Assembly: GCA_944342025.1 (NCBI GenBank)
Contig: CALVMD010000011.1
Span: 1 to 58,700 of the forward strand
DNA length: 58,700 nucleotides
Source: an uncultured Clostridia bacterium
GTDB taxonomy: Bacteria; Bacillota; Clostridia; Christensenellales; Borkfalkiaceae
Reading direction: 5' to 3'
The notes beneath the pieces are model-generated. The model was not told the DNA's origin. It did not search any database and worked only from the letters and a program-made list of their open reading frames with translations. Of this stretch, positions 35,546-43,581 are shown piece after piece. Positions within the stretch are counted from its first letter, which is position 1. Each line of letters begins with the position of its first letter. Made by a program: the position numbers and the translations under genes.

Positions 35546-36775
35546 ATGAACAGCAGAATGTATTCACTCGGCAGCAAGCGCTCCGTTATCCGAGAGATCT
35601 TTGAATTCGGCAAAAAGCGAGCGGCGGAAGTCGGCGCGGACAAGGTGTTCGATTTCAGCCTCGGCAATCCGAGCGTAGAGCCGCCCGCCGTCGTGAAAGA
35701 GACGCTCAAAGCGCTTCTCGAAAGCGGCGACCAGACGGCTTTGCACGGCTATACGTCCGCGCAGGGCGATCCCGCGACGAGAAAGGCGATCGCGGACTAT
35801 ATCGCAAAAACGCAGGGCGCAGAAACCGATCCCGACCTCATTTACATGACCTGCGGTGCGGCGGCGTCCCTTACGATCACCCTCTCCGCGATCTGCAACG
35901 CGGGGGACGAGGTGATCACGTTCGCGCCGTTTTTTACCGAATACAGGGTATTTACGGAGACGGCGGGGGCAAAGCTCATCGAGCTTGCGTCCGATCCCGA
36001 TACCTTTCAGATCGATTTTTCCCTTCTGGAAAAGGCCGTAAACGAAAGGACGGCGGCCGTCCTCATCAACTCTCCGAACAACCCGAGCGGTGTCGTCTAC
36101 GGGGAAGAGACGATCGGAAAGCTCGCCGCGCTCCTCGAAAAAAAGAGCCGCGAACTGAAAAAGGAGATCTGGCTGATCACCGACGAGCCGTACCGCGAAC
36201 TCGTTTACGGCGGCGTCAGGGTGCCGTATTTGACCAAATATTATAAAAATACGGTCGTCTGCTATTCGTATTCCAAGTCGTTGTCTCTCCCTGGAGAGCG
36301 CATCGGCTATATCTTCGTCAACCCGCATGCCGAAAACGCGAGAGAACTCTATCTTGCCGTCTGCGGCGCGGGACGCGCGCTCGGCTACGTTTGTGCGCCG
36401 TCGCTGTTTCAGAAAATGATCGCAAAGTGCCAGGGCGCCGTTTCGGACGTCTCCGTCTATGAACGGAACAGGGATATGCTCGCAGGGGCGCTCGAAGAAT
36501 ACGGTTACCGGTGCGTTCGACCGGACGGCGCGTTTTATCTGTTTGTAAAATCGCTCGAAGAGGATGCGTATGCGTTCTGCGAGCGAGCGAAAAAATACGG
36601 CCTTTTGCTCGTGCCGGGGGATGACTTCGGCTGCAAAGGCTATGTGCGCATCGCCTACTGCGTTTCGCCCGATATGATCTCCCGTTCTCTTCCTTATTTT
36701 AAGAAACTTGCCGAGGAATACGGCAGGCAGAAATCATGGGAAACGCCCCCTCAAGGCGTTATGGGTAAAAAATGA
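35546..36775 (+). CDS. PLP-dependent aminotransferase, class I/II
   Basis: A 409-residue fold-type I aminotransferase. The Schiff-base lysine is Lys244 in CYSYSKSLSLPGERIGY; other marks are FSLGNPSVEPP, INSPNNPSG and the C-terminal GYVRIAYCVS with the substrate-carboxylate arginine. It is near aspartate/alanine-type enzymes, but specificity cannot be read from sequence. The ATG at 35546 follows AGGAAGGTTGTAAC. The stop overlaps the next gene in ATGA. Confidence 0.92.
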   Translation: MNSRMYSLGSKRSVIREIFEFGKKRAAEVGADKVFDFSLGNPSVEPPAVVKETLKALLESGDQTALHGYTSAQGDPATRKAIADYIAKTQGAETDPDLIYMTCGAAASLTITLSAICNAGDEVITFAPFFTEYRVFTETAGAKLIELASDPDTFQIDFSLLEKAVNERTAAVLINSPNNPSGVVYGEETIGKLAALLEKKSRELKKEIWLITDEPYRELVYGGVRVPYLTKYYKNTVVCYSYSKSLSLPGERIGYIFVNPHAENARELYLAVCGAGRALGYVCAPSLFQKMIAKCQGAVSDVSVYERNRDMLAGALEEYGYRCVRPDGAFYLFVKSLEEDAYAFCERAKKYGLLLVPGDDFGCKGYVRIAYCVSPDMISRSLPYFKKLAEEYGRQKSWETPPQGVMGKK

Positions 36776-37497
36776 GACTTTTATTGATCCGCCACGGCGA
36801 TCCCGATTACGAGCGGGACTCCGTGACGCCGAAAGGAGAACGGGAGATCGCCTTTTTGGCGGATAAAATGGAATCGGAGGCTGTCTCCGCTTTCTATCTT
36901 TCGCCGAAGGGCAGGGCGCAGAGGACAGCCGCGGCGACGCTCGGGCGGCTCGGCCGCACCGGCGTCACCTGCGGCTGGTTGAAAGAATTTACGACGCCCG
37001 TGCGTTTGCCGGGCACGGGAGAAGAACACCTGATCTGGGATTTTATGCCTTCCGTGATGGAGCGTTATCCCGATCTGTATTCGGCGGAGCGCTGGCAGAG
37101 CGTCCAGTTCATCGCGGAGAGCGGCGTGCCCGAGGCGTATGCCGAGGTGTGCCGCGGGATCGACGGCATTCTGGAAGAACACGGTTACCGCCGGAAAGAA
37201 AGTTATTACGAGGCAGTTTCGCCCAACCGCAAAACGCTCGCCTTTTTCTGCCATTTCGGGGCGACGGGGATCATCCTTTCGCATCTGTTCAACATGTCGC
37301 CCGTGGCGCTGTTGCAGCACTTTTGCGCCGCGCCGACATCCGTCACGACGGTGTATACCGAAGAGCGGGAACAGGGGATCGCTTCTTTCCGCTGTGCATC
37401 CTACGGCGATGTGTCGCACCTGTATGCCGCCAAAGAGCCGCCCGCCTTTTCGGGACGGTTCTGCGAGACGTACGACAATTTTGAGGAACGGCATTGA
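36772..37497 (+). CDS. Histidine phosphatase family protein
   Basis: A 241-residue phosphoglycerate-mutase-like phosphatase. The phosphohistidine motif LIRHGDPDY is at the N-terminus, with Arg in LSPKGRAQRTA and the second active-site His in FFCHFGATG near residue 163. Broad-specificity phosphatases of this type act on sugar phosphates, nucleotides or cofactors; the substrate is unknown. Coupled to the aminotransferase gene by ATGA overlap, and followed by a terminator. Confidence 0.9.
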   Translation: MRLLLIRHGDPDYERDSVTPKGEREIAFLADKMESEAVSAFYLSPKGRAQRTAAATLGRLGRTGVTCGWLKEFTTPVRLPGTGEEHLIWDFMPSVMERYPDLYSAERWQSVQFIAESGVPEAYAEVCRGIDGILEEHGYRRKESYYEAVSPNRKTLAFFCHFGATGIILSHLFNMSPVALLQHFCAAPTSVTTVYTEEREQGIASFRCASYGDVSHLYAAKEPPAFSGRFCETYDNFEERH

Positions 37498-37518
37498 CTT
37501 TTTCCGAACGCGTGACAT

Positions 37519-37548
37519 AAAAAAGGCGGCAGATCTGCCGCCTTTTTT
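37519..37548. terminator. Terminator of the aminotransferase-phosphatase operon
   Basis: AAAAGGCGGCAGA with TCTGCCGCCTTTT (37521-37533, 37534-37546) flanked by A and T runs; it can work in both directions. Confidence 0.9.
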
Positions 37549-37595
37549 GTATAGTGCGCGGCTTTTTGCGCATACTGCCGTGCGGAGGAAACGAT

Positions 37596-37787
37596 ATGAC
37601 GAAACTCACGTCTAAAGATCTGGAAGTGCTTTCGGGGCTTCTGATGGGCGAGTGCATGGCGTGCAAAAAGGCGCGCGTGTACTCCAAAACGCTGACGGAC
37701 GCCGCGCTTGCGGAATGCATGGGCAAGATCGCCGACTGCCACGAAGAGAGGTTCAACGCGCTTTTAAGCGTGCTGGAAGGCAAATAA
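37596..37787 (+). CDS. Small CotF-like (coat) protein 1
   Basis: A 63-residue helical protein starting at the ATG behind GCGGAGGAAACGAT. The pattern LTSKDLEVLSGLLMGECMACKKARVYSKTLTD with a later HEERFNALLSVL matches the short clostridial relatives of spore coat protein CotF, ferritin-like helical hairpins. It precedes a second CotF-like gene by ten bases, a frequent pairing. A coat role suggests sporulation but is inferred from family alone. Confidence 0.78.
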   Translation: MTKLTSKDLEVLSGLLMGECMACKKARVYSKTLTDAALAECMGKIADCHEERFNALLSVLEGK

Positions 37788-37797
37788 GGAGGAAAAA

Positions 37798-38094
37798 ATG
37801 GCAAGAATGTGCAAAAAAGAGAGCAGCCTCAACGAAAAGGATTCGCTGACGGACATGCTGAATACGGAAAAAATGCTGTTGGACAGCTATTCGCTCGCCA
37901 TCAAAGAGGGGAGCACGAAAAGCTTGCGGGCACAGTTCCTGGACAATTTTACCAAAGCGCAGGAAAATCAGTTTACCGTCTTTTCCGAGATGAAGGATAA
38001 GGGGTATTACCGGCTGATGCCCGCCGAAAAGCAGATGCTCGATCAAAAGACCGAGGATTTTTGCAAAATGGGCAAAGAAATCGCTCAAAACTGA
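37798..38094 (+). CDS. CotF-like spore coat protein 2
   Basis: A 98-residue protein with the CotF pattern: NEKDSLTDMLNTEKMLLDSYSLAIKE, LRAQFLDNF, then QENQFTVFSEMKDKGYY. RBS AAGGAGGAAAAA lies directly before the ATG. The pair probably forms one operon ending at the hairpin near 38113. Confidence 0.85.
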   Translation: MARMCKKESSLNEKDSLTDMLNTEKMLLDSYSLAIKEGSTKSLRAQFLDNFTKAQENQFTVFSEMKDKGYYRLMPAEKQMLDQKTEDFCKMGKEIAQN

Positions 38095-38111
38095 AGAATT
38101 TTGCAAAAGTG

Positions 38112-38160
38112 AACGATAATAACCCCGAGATATTTTATTGTTTCGGGGTTATTTATCGTT
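38112..38160 (+). terminator. Hairpin after the CotF-like genes
   Basis: ACGATAATAACCCCGA pairs with TCGGGGTTATTTATCGT with one bulge. The following sequence (TATATTTACT) is only partly T-rich, so efficiency is uncertain. Confidence 0.6.
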
Positions 38161-38248
38161 ATATTTACTATACAAAGCCGTTGATTTGTGATATACTGAC
38201 AACAAAGGGCTTTAAGCCTATGCTTTTTTGCGAAAAACGGAGGCAATC

Positions 38249-40375
38249 ATGATCAGGAAAAAAGGACAAACTATCAGGTTGGATACACCGAATACGACGC
38301 TTGTGATCAAAGCGGATACGGCGGAATATTTGTATTACGGCAAAAAATTGATGAGCGCGGGCGGATTCGAAGCGCTGTCGCCCACGCCGCGCAAGATCTT
38401 TTCGCAGTACGGCGAAAACGATTATACCGAGTACGGCGTTTTGATCGAAAATTCGGACGGCGGGTTCAGTACCTGCTTTTCCTTTTCGAAGAGCAAGATC
38501 CTGACGGAAAAACCCGAGATCGAGGGGTTGCCGTCTTCGTACGGAGAGGGAAAGACGCTCGAACTCAAATACATAGACGCGCCCACAAAAGTGTGCCTTT
38601 ATCTGTATTATACCGTTTTTGACGACTGCGACGCGATCGCCGTATCTTCCCGCATCGTCAATCAGGCGAAAAAGGAGATCTGTGTGCGCAGGCTTGCGAG
38701 CCTGCAACTGGATCTTTTGGGCGACTATTCCGTCGTTACGTTCGAAGGAGCGTGGGCGCGGGAGAGGCAGAAGATTTCCCGCGACATCGTGCGCGGCGTG
38801 TATTACAACGATTCGAAAAAGGGGATGTCCTCGCACAGCCGCAATCCCTTTGTCATCGCGGAAGGGAAAGAGGGGGTATACGGGTTCAACCTCGTCTATT
38901 CGGGGAATCATAAAGAGGCATTCGAGCGGGACGAGCAGGGAAGGACGCGTGCTCTCGTCGGGATGAATGATTTTATGTTCGGCTGGAAGCTTGCGCCCGG
39001 CGAAACGTTCTGTGCGCCCGAAGCGGTCATGTGCTATGCGCCTTCGGAAGATGAGCTCAGCCTTTCCATGCATGCTTTCGTCGCGGAGCATATCGTGCGC
39101 GGCAAATGGAAAAAGAAGGAGCGTCCCGTCCTCGTAAACAATTGGGAGGGCACTTATTTCGATTTTAACGAGGAAAAGCTGCTTGCGATCGCCCGCGCGG
39201 CAAAGGATGCGGGCGCGGAACTGTTTGTTCTCGACGACGGTTGGTTCGGAAAGCGTGACGACGACACGTCTTCGCTCGGCGATTGGACGGACAACGCGGA
39301 CAAGACGGGCGGGGGGCTTGCAAATTTGGCGGACAAGATCAGGGAGCTCGGCCTCGAATTCGGGATCTGGGTAGAGCCGGAAATGATCAGCGAGGACAGC
39401 GAGCTGTACCGCAGTCATCCGAATTTCGCCATGAAGGTGCCGGGGCGCGAGCCGACGCGCCTGCGCAATCAGCTTTGCCTGAATCTGGCGGACGAGCGGG
39501 TGCAAAATTATGTCGTCCGTTCGATCTCCGACGTCATTGCAAGAAGCGGCGCGGCATACGTCAAATGGGATTACAACCGCTCTCTGACCGACTGTTATGC
39601 TAAGGGCGTGGCGCAGGGCGAATACTTCCATCGCTATATGCTCGGATTTTACAGGATCGCCGCAAAACTTACCAAAAAGTTCCCGTTCGTCCTCTTTGAA
39701 GGCTGCGCGGGCGGCGGCGGCAGGTTCGATCTCGGCACGCTGTGCTATTTCCCGCAGTTTTGGACGAGCGACAATACCGACGCGCGTGCGCGTTTGAAAA
39801 TTCAGGACGGAACGTCTTACGGCTATCCGCAGACGGTCATGACCGCGCACGTATCCGCATGTCCCAATCATCAGACGGGGGACAGCAATCCGCTTGAAAC
39901 GCGGTTCAACGTGGCTTGCGGCGGCGTTCTCGGGTATGAACTCGATATGTCGAAGCTGTCCGAAAGCGACTTCGCGACGGCGGCGCGGCAGATCGAATTT
40001 TATAAAAAGAACAGAAAACTCTTTCAGTTCGGAACGTATTACCGGTTGGGCGATGTCTTTTCTTCCGACGTCGGCGGCTTTATGGTCGTGTCCAGGGATA
40101 AAAGCTGTGCGGCGGCGGTCGTCAGCGTGAGCGGAAAGGTGCTGGGTGGTCCCGTGCCCCGCGTGGCGTTCAAGGGCCTTGCCCCGTCTGCCGTGTACGA
40201 CGTTACGACCCGACCCCAGGATAACTATGCCGCCGAACAGGCGTTTTCTGCCGGCGGGGATCTGCTGATGAACGGCGGTATTTTTCTCAGGGATCTGTTC
40301 GAAGATTTGCAGTCCAAGGAAAACAGCGGCTGCCTTTATACGAGGATGTATCTTTTCAAAAAGAACAAAATATAA
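38249..40375 (+). CDS. Alpha-galactosidase, glycoside hydrolase family 36
   Basis: Releases terminal alpha-galactose from raffinose-type sugars or galactomannan side chains. The 708-residue protein has the GH36 layout: N-terminal beta-sandwich, then a TIM barrel with VLDDGWFG, GIWVEPEMIS, the nucleophile Asp441 in YVKWDYNR and the acid/base Asp508 in FWTSDNTDA, with the Gly-rich CAGGGGRFD between them, and a C-terminal beta domain. There is no signal peptide, so it is cytosolic and needs imported sugar. The ATG at 38249 lies behind AACGGAGGCAATC. No sugar transporter lies nearby. Confidence 0.95.
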   Translation: MIRKKGQTIRLDTPNTTLVIKADTAEYLYYGKKLMSAGGFEALSPTPRKIFSQYGENDYTEYGVLIENSDGGFSTCFSFSKSKILTEKPEIEGLPSSYGEGKTLELKYIDAPTKVCLYLYYTVFDDCDAIAVSSRIVNQAKKEICVRRLASLQLDLLGDYSVVTFEGAWARERQKISRDIVRGVYYNDSKKGMSSHSRNPFVIAEGKEGVYGFNLVYSGNHKEAFERDEQGRTRALVGMNDFMFGWKLAPGETFCAPEAVMCYAPSEDELSLSMHAFVAEHIVRGKWKKKERPVLVNNWEGTYFDFNEEKLLAIARAAKDAGAELFVLDDGWFGKRDDDTSSLGDWTDNADKTGGGLANLADKIRELGLEFGIWVEPEMISEDSELYRSHPNFAMKVPGREPTRLRNQLCLNLADERVQNYVVRSISDVIARSGAAYVKWDYNRSLTDCYAKGVAQGEYFHRYMLGFYRIAAKLTKKFPFVLFEGCAGGGGRFDLGTLCYFPQFWTSDNTDARARLKIQDGTSYGYPQTVMTAHVSACPNHQTGDSNPLETRFNVACGGVLGYELDMSKLSESDFATAARQIEFYKKNRKLFQFGTYYRLGDVFSSDVGGFMVVSRDKSCAAAVVSVSGKVLGGPVPRVAFKGLAPSAVYDVTTRPQDNYAAEQAFSAGGDLLMNGGIFLRDLFEDLQSKENSGCLYTRMYLFKKNKI

Positions 40376-40390
40376 ATTTCTGGATGTTTA

Positions 40391-40434
40391 AAGCGCCCTG
40401 CGCCCGCAACAATGCGGGCGCAGGGCGCTTATTT
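40391..40434. terminator. Terminator between alpha-galactosidase and the amino-acid kinase
   Basis: A perfect 18-bp stem (40391-40408 with 40413-40430, loop ACAA) followed by ATTTTAAAT on the plus strand and AAATTTA-like sequence leftward; probably serves both convergent genes. Confidence 0.88.
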
Positions 40435-40453
40435 TAAATGAACGGACCGGTTT

Positions 40454-41275
40454 TCAGCGTATGCGGATGCGCGTACAGCGCACGTCGCCGGATAAAATCT
40501 CTTTGATGGAATACTGCGCGCCCGCAATGATTACTTCTGTACCCTGCGCGGCGGCATCTTTGACGAATTCTAGTTTGGCTTTGGCGCCGTTCGCGCCCTT
40601 GCGTGAAGCGCCTTCGCAGTATTTTTTATAATTCTCGATATTTTCGGTCAGCTCGTACGCGTCTTTGCCTGCAATCTCTTCGATCAGGGTGGAAGGATCG
40701 TGCGGATCGGTATAGATGCCGTCTACACTCGTGAGGATGAGGAGCGTTTTGGCTTTTACCAAACATGCGACGAGCGACGCGGTCTCGTCGTTGTCGACGC
40801 ATTCGTAAACTTTTGCGTGCGAGCGCGCGAGCGCGGTCAGTTCTAACCGCCTGTTCTCCGATTCGGAAACGGCGTCGTTGTAGTTGATGATGGGGATGGC
40901 GTTCTGCTCTTTGCAGCGGAGCAGCAATTTCCGGATGTGTTCCCGCTTTACTTCGTCGTTGAAATGGTGATGCTCGACCAGTATCTGCCGTACGGAATAC
41001 TTGCTGTCCACGTACTGGCGGTATGTCTGCATGAGGATCGCCTGCCCCTGTGCGCTGTAATCCGTTTTCGACTCTTCCGTATCGGGAAGTTCTTTCCCCG
41101 CGCGCATCATGTAGTCCAGGCGCCCGATCTCCGTCGCGCCGCTCGAGATCCAGATATATCCGGGCCTGAGCTCGCGGGAAAGGCGCGCCACGCGCGTATA
41201 GTCGATCATGTTGTCTTTTTTGTCGATGAGGGCCATCGAACCGATTTTTCCCACAAGATCCACGTCAAATTTCAT
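40454..41275 (-). CDS. Amino-acid kinase family protein, glutamate 5-kinase-like
   Basis: A 273-residue protein of the amino-acid kinase fold. It resembles glutamate 5-kinase: ISSGATEIG (phosphate-binding), IPIINYNDAVS, ECVDNDETASLVACLV (with the Asp/Asn/Asp of the nucleotide pocket), LTSVDGIYTD and KRGANGAKAKLEFV-like SRKGANGAKAKLEF. It lacks the C-terminal PUA domain of long ProB. The start VDLVGKIGSMALIDKKDN departs from the usual VVKVGSS, so the exact substrate is uncertain. No proA lies nearby. I chose the ATG at 41275 because the promoter -10 box rules out the upstream GTG. Confidence 0.75.
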   Translation of the reverse strand: MKFDVDLVGKIGSMALIDKKDNMIDYTRVARLSRELRPGYIWISSGATEIGRLDYMMRAGKELPDTEESKTDYSAQGQAILMQTYRQYVDSKYSVRQILVEHHHFNDEVKREHIRKLLLRCKEQNAIPIINYNDAVSESENRRLELTALARSHAKVYECVDNDETASLVACLVKAKTLLILTSVDGIYTDPHDPSTLIEEIAGKDAYELTENIENYKKYCEGASRKGANGAKAKLEFVKDAAAQGTEVIIAGAQYSIKEILSGDVRCTRIRIR

Positions 41276-41349
41276 GGTAAACTCCGTCTGCGCGGCATGC
41301 GCATAATTTTTACGCGATCGCAGATACTGTTTCAGGATCACTTTCCGAT

Positions 41350-41378
41350 ATTATAAAAAAATTATGAAAAAAAAGCAA
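41350..41378 (-). promoter_or_regulatory. Promoter of the amino-acid kinase gene
   Basis: Minus strand TTGCTT (41373-41378), 17 bases, TATAAT (41350-41355). The spacer overlaps the start codon of the divergent lipoprotein gene. Confidence 0.7.
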
Positions 41379-41807
41379 TCGTTTTTTACGGCAAGAGCGG
41401 CCTTGACGGCCGCTATGGCGATATTGTGTCTGTCGGTATGTCTCTGCGCGTGCGGGTGCAGGGCGGAAGAGCTGTCTTCCCTGCGCGAATTTTCCAAACC
41501 GTATCTCGGCGCCTACGAATGTACCGAGGCGCGCTTCGGCGGAAGGGACCTTTTAAAGGATTTTCCGTCCGTCGTCCTCACGCTCGAAGACGGCGGGGAA
41601 TGTGTTTTGGAGGCAATCTCCGCAAGCGGGACAAAACGCACGGCAAAGGGGCGTTACGAATACGGCGATGGGGACAACCTGCTTTTCACCGCTTCCGTGC
41701 GCGGCAGGCAGTACACCAAAAAAGTCGTGTATCAGGACGGAAGTTTCGTCGTCGAGCAGATGCTTGCGGGGCAGAAACTGTTCTTAAAATTTGAGGCAAG
41801 GGGCTGA
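41364..41807 (+). CDS. Small predicted lipoprotein
   Basis: A 147-residue protein with a lipoprotein signal peptide: a basic start, core AALTAAMAILCLSV and lipobox LCAC with Cys30. The mature 115 residues look like a small beta-barrel domain (YLGAYECTEARFGG, VVLTLEDGGECVLEA, KGRYEYGDG), similar in outline to lipocalin-like or DUF-type stress lipoproteins of Clostridia, but I cannot name a family. No Shine-Dalgarno sequence is seen before the ATG, which sits about nine bases after a TATTAT on the plus strand. Confidence 0.8.
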   Translation: MKKKQSFFTARAALTAAMAILCLSVCLCACGCRAEELSSLREFSKPYLGAYECTEARFGGRDLLKDFPSVVLTLEDGGECVLEAISASGTKRTAKGRYEYGDGDNLLFTASVRGRQYTKKVVYQDGSFVVEQMLAGQKLFLKFEARG

Positions 41808-41820
41808 TTTTGTTTATCGC

Positions 41821-41849
41821 TTGCAGGCGGCGCGGGTACATGTTATAAT
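41821..41849 (+). promoter_or_regulatory. Promoter of the rhomboid gene
   Basis: TTGCAG (41821-41826), 17 bases, TATAAT (41844-41849). Confidence 0.7.
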
Positions 41850-41878
41850 GGAGCCGAAACGTGAGGGGGACATGAAAC

Positions 41879-42586
41879 ATGGACGCAGAGAAAATCCGAA
41901 GGGAGAAGTTTTTAAGCTCGCGCCTTCTCAACGACGGCTGTAAAAGTACGGCGCGGCGCAATGCGAACTACTGTTTTGCCGTCACGGCGGCGATCGCGGC
42001 GCTCAACATCATCCTCTATGCCGTGCGCGGCTCGGATACAGGTGATTTCAGCGTTGATCCCGTTTGGGGCAGCTTTTCTGTAAATAATTTATTCGCAGCT
42101 GTTGTGAGGTGTTTTACGCACTCGAATTGGCAGCACGTGCTTCTGAATATGCTGTGTTTTCTGATCGCGGGAATCTATCTCGAGCGCAAAAAGGGCAGCC
42201 TTCCTTTTCTGTTGTTTATGGCGCTGATGATACCGTTTACGAAATTTTCGACGTGTACAAACGATATTTCATTAGGGGGAATTGGTTTTTCCGGCGTCAA
42301 TTACGGGTTGTACGGTTACATAGCGGTCGAATATATTTTCACTCTGTTGCGTCGGCGCAAGCGCGATATAATCAATATCGTTGCGGGCGCGGCGATGCTG
42401 GGGCTGATCTATTTTGCCATGTGTTTTAACGGCGGAACGTCTTCCGTCGGCTTTGAATGGTATCCCTATGACCTTTTGCACAATCTTGCGCATGCGAGCG
42501 GGTTTGTCGCCGGTTTGGTGTTGGGATTGGTCGAACAGGGCACCGAATGGCTTTGCGTCGGCAGAAGAACGGACGGAGAACAGTGA
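41879..42586 (+). CDS. Rhomboid-family intramembrane serine protease
   Basis: A 235-residue membrane protein with six predicted helices. Rhomboid marks are HSNWQHVLLNMLCFL in helix 2, the nucleophile serine in GFSGVNYGLYGY (helix 4) and the catalytic His in HNLAHASGFVAGLVLG (helix 6). These proteases cut membrane proteins within or near the bilayer. The usual GxSG reads GFSG here. RBS GAGGGGGACATGAAAC is close. The substrate is unknown. Confidence 0.88.
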   Translation: MDAEKIRREKFLSSRLLNDGCKSTARRNANYCFAVTAAIAALNIILYAVRGSDTGDFSVDPVWGSFSVNNLFAAVVRCFTHSNWQHVLLNMLCFLIAGIYLERKKGSLPFLLFMALMIPFTKFSTCTNDISLGGIGFSGVNYGLYGYIAVEYIFTLLRRRKRDIINIVAGAAMLGLIYFAMCFNGGTSSVGFEWYPYDLLHNLAHASGFVAGLVLGLVEQGTEWLCVGRRTDGEQ

Positions 42587-42606
42587 AATTGCAGAGAAAC
42601 GTAAAA

Positions 42607-42634
42607 ACGGCGCCGGAAAATTCCGGCGCCGCTT
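42607..42634. terminator. Terminator between rhomboid and acyltransferase-like genes
   Basis: CGGCGCCGGAA and TTCCGGCGCCG (42608-42618, 42621-42631) form an 11-bp stem; on the minus strand TTTTTAC follows, on the plus strand CTTT. Confidence 0.8.
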
Positions 42635-42715
42635 TGATGCATACGGCTGTTCTGTGCTGTTTGTGCCGGCGGTGCGGAAGAAGTCTGGTTTTGAAAACAA
42701 TGCGCTTTCCGAAAG

Positions 42716-43525
42716 TCAATCGCGCGTTTTCAATTTTCCGAGTGCCCAGCCGATCGAGCCGCCATTTATAAGATAAGCCTTTGCAGCCCTTTGCAAAGAA
42801 GTGTTTTCTGAAAGTTCAGCAAGGGGAATATCCCTTTTCGGAAAGATCCAGTCGAGGGCGGCGGTGCTTTCTTTGTCCCATCTTTCGATCTGAAAATTAG
42901 AGGCAAATCGCAAAATGCGGGAGGACGCCGGCAGCAATTCGCCGAGGGCGGGGGAAAGCAGCCAAGAATCGCACATGATTTCGGCGTTTGCATAATCAGG
43001 GAAAAATCGTGTAAAAAACATGCGCGCGGACGAAACAGAATCCGAAAACGATCGCTGTGAAAGATCAGCTTTCGAGGGAATATGCAAAGAGAGTGTTTTT
43101 TCTCCATTCGCTTCGATCATTTCGTATTCGAACGCCCCCAGACGGAATTCTTGAAGCGAGAGCTGACGGTAAAACCACCAGTCCCAGGTAAAAGTACAGC
43201 GGCCGTTTACCGTTTGAGATGCGTTTACGAAACGCGGTAAAAAATCCATCGTCGCAAAGAAGATATCCTTCGGGATCTTCTTTTTCATGTATAACTCATA
43301 GGTATATAAAGAGCAATGCAGCATGCATGCGAGCCTTTTCATTCCGTTTTCATCCGGGGCAAGCGCTGTGCGCAGATCGGCAATGCCTTCGTTTTGCCGC
43401 CCGTCGTACAATTTTTGCCAACACGGTTTGAGCGCGTCGTGATCGTATGAAGAGTCCGCTTGAAAGATCAAAAATTTTGCTTCGCTGCAAAATCCCAGTT
43501 TTTCTGTCAGTTCATGTATATCCAT
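42716..43525 (-). CDS. Acyltransferase-like protein (NAT_N/GNAT_C type)
   Basis: A 269-residue soluble protein. The features GRCTFTWDWWFYRQLSLQEFRLGAFEYEM, SLHIPSKADLS, MCDSWLLSPALGELLPASSRILRF and the C-terminal AYLINGGSIGWALGKL match a Bacillota family annotated as acyltransferase with split GNAT-like N and C domains. The typical acetyl-CoA loop is not obvious, and the activity has not been shown to my knowledge. It starts just downstream of the tkt terminator. Confidence 0.72.
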   Translation of the reverse strand: MDIHELTEKLGFCSEAKFLIFQADSSYDHDALKPCWQKLYDGRQNEGIADLRTALAPDENGMKRLACMLHCSLYTYELYMKKKIPKDIFFATMDFLPRFVNASQTVNGRCTFTWDWWFYRQLSLQEFRLGAFEYEMIEANGEKTLSLHIPSKADLSQRSFSDSVSSARMFFTRFFPDYANAEIMCDSWLLSPALGELLPASSRILRFASNFQIERWDKESTAALDWIFPKRDIPLAELSENTSLQRAAKAYLINGGSIGWALGKLKTRD

Positions 43526-43533
43526 AGCGGTGA

Positions 43534-43566
43534 AAAAATCCTGCGGCGCATGTCATGCGCCGCAGG
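43534..43566 (-). terminator. Terminator of the phosphohexomutase-transketolase operon
   Basis: CCTGCGGCGC and GCGCCGCAGG form the stem with loop ATGTCAT (43540-43566); the minus strand continues ATTTTTTC. Confidence 0.9.
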
Positions 43567-43581
43567 TACAATTGGTTTTGA

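Noticed and set aside
41276-41341. GTG start adding 22 residues to the amino-acid kinase
   Set aside because: The -10 box of its promoter lies immediately upstream, so the GTG would fall at or before the transcription start; the ATG at 41275 has a ribosome site.
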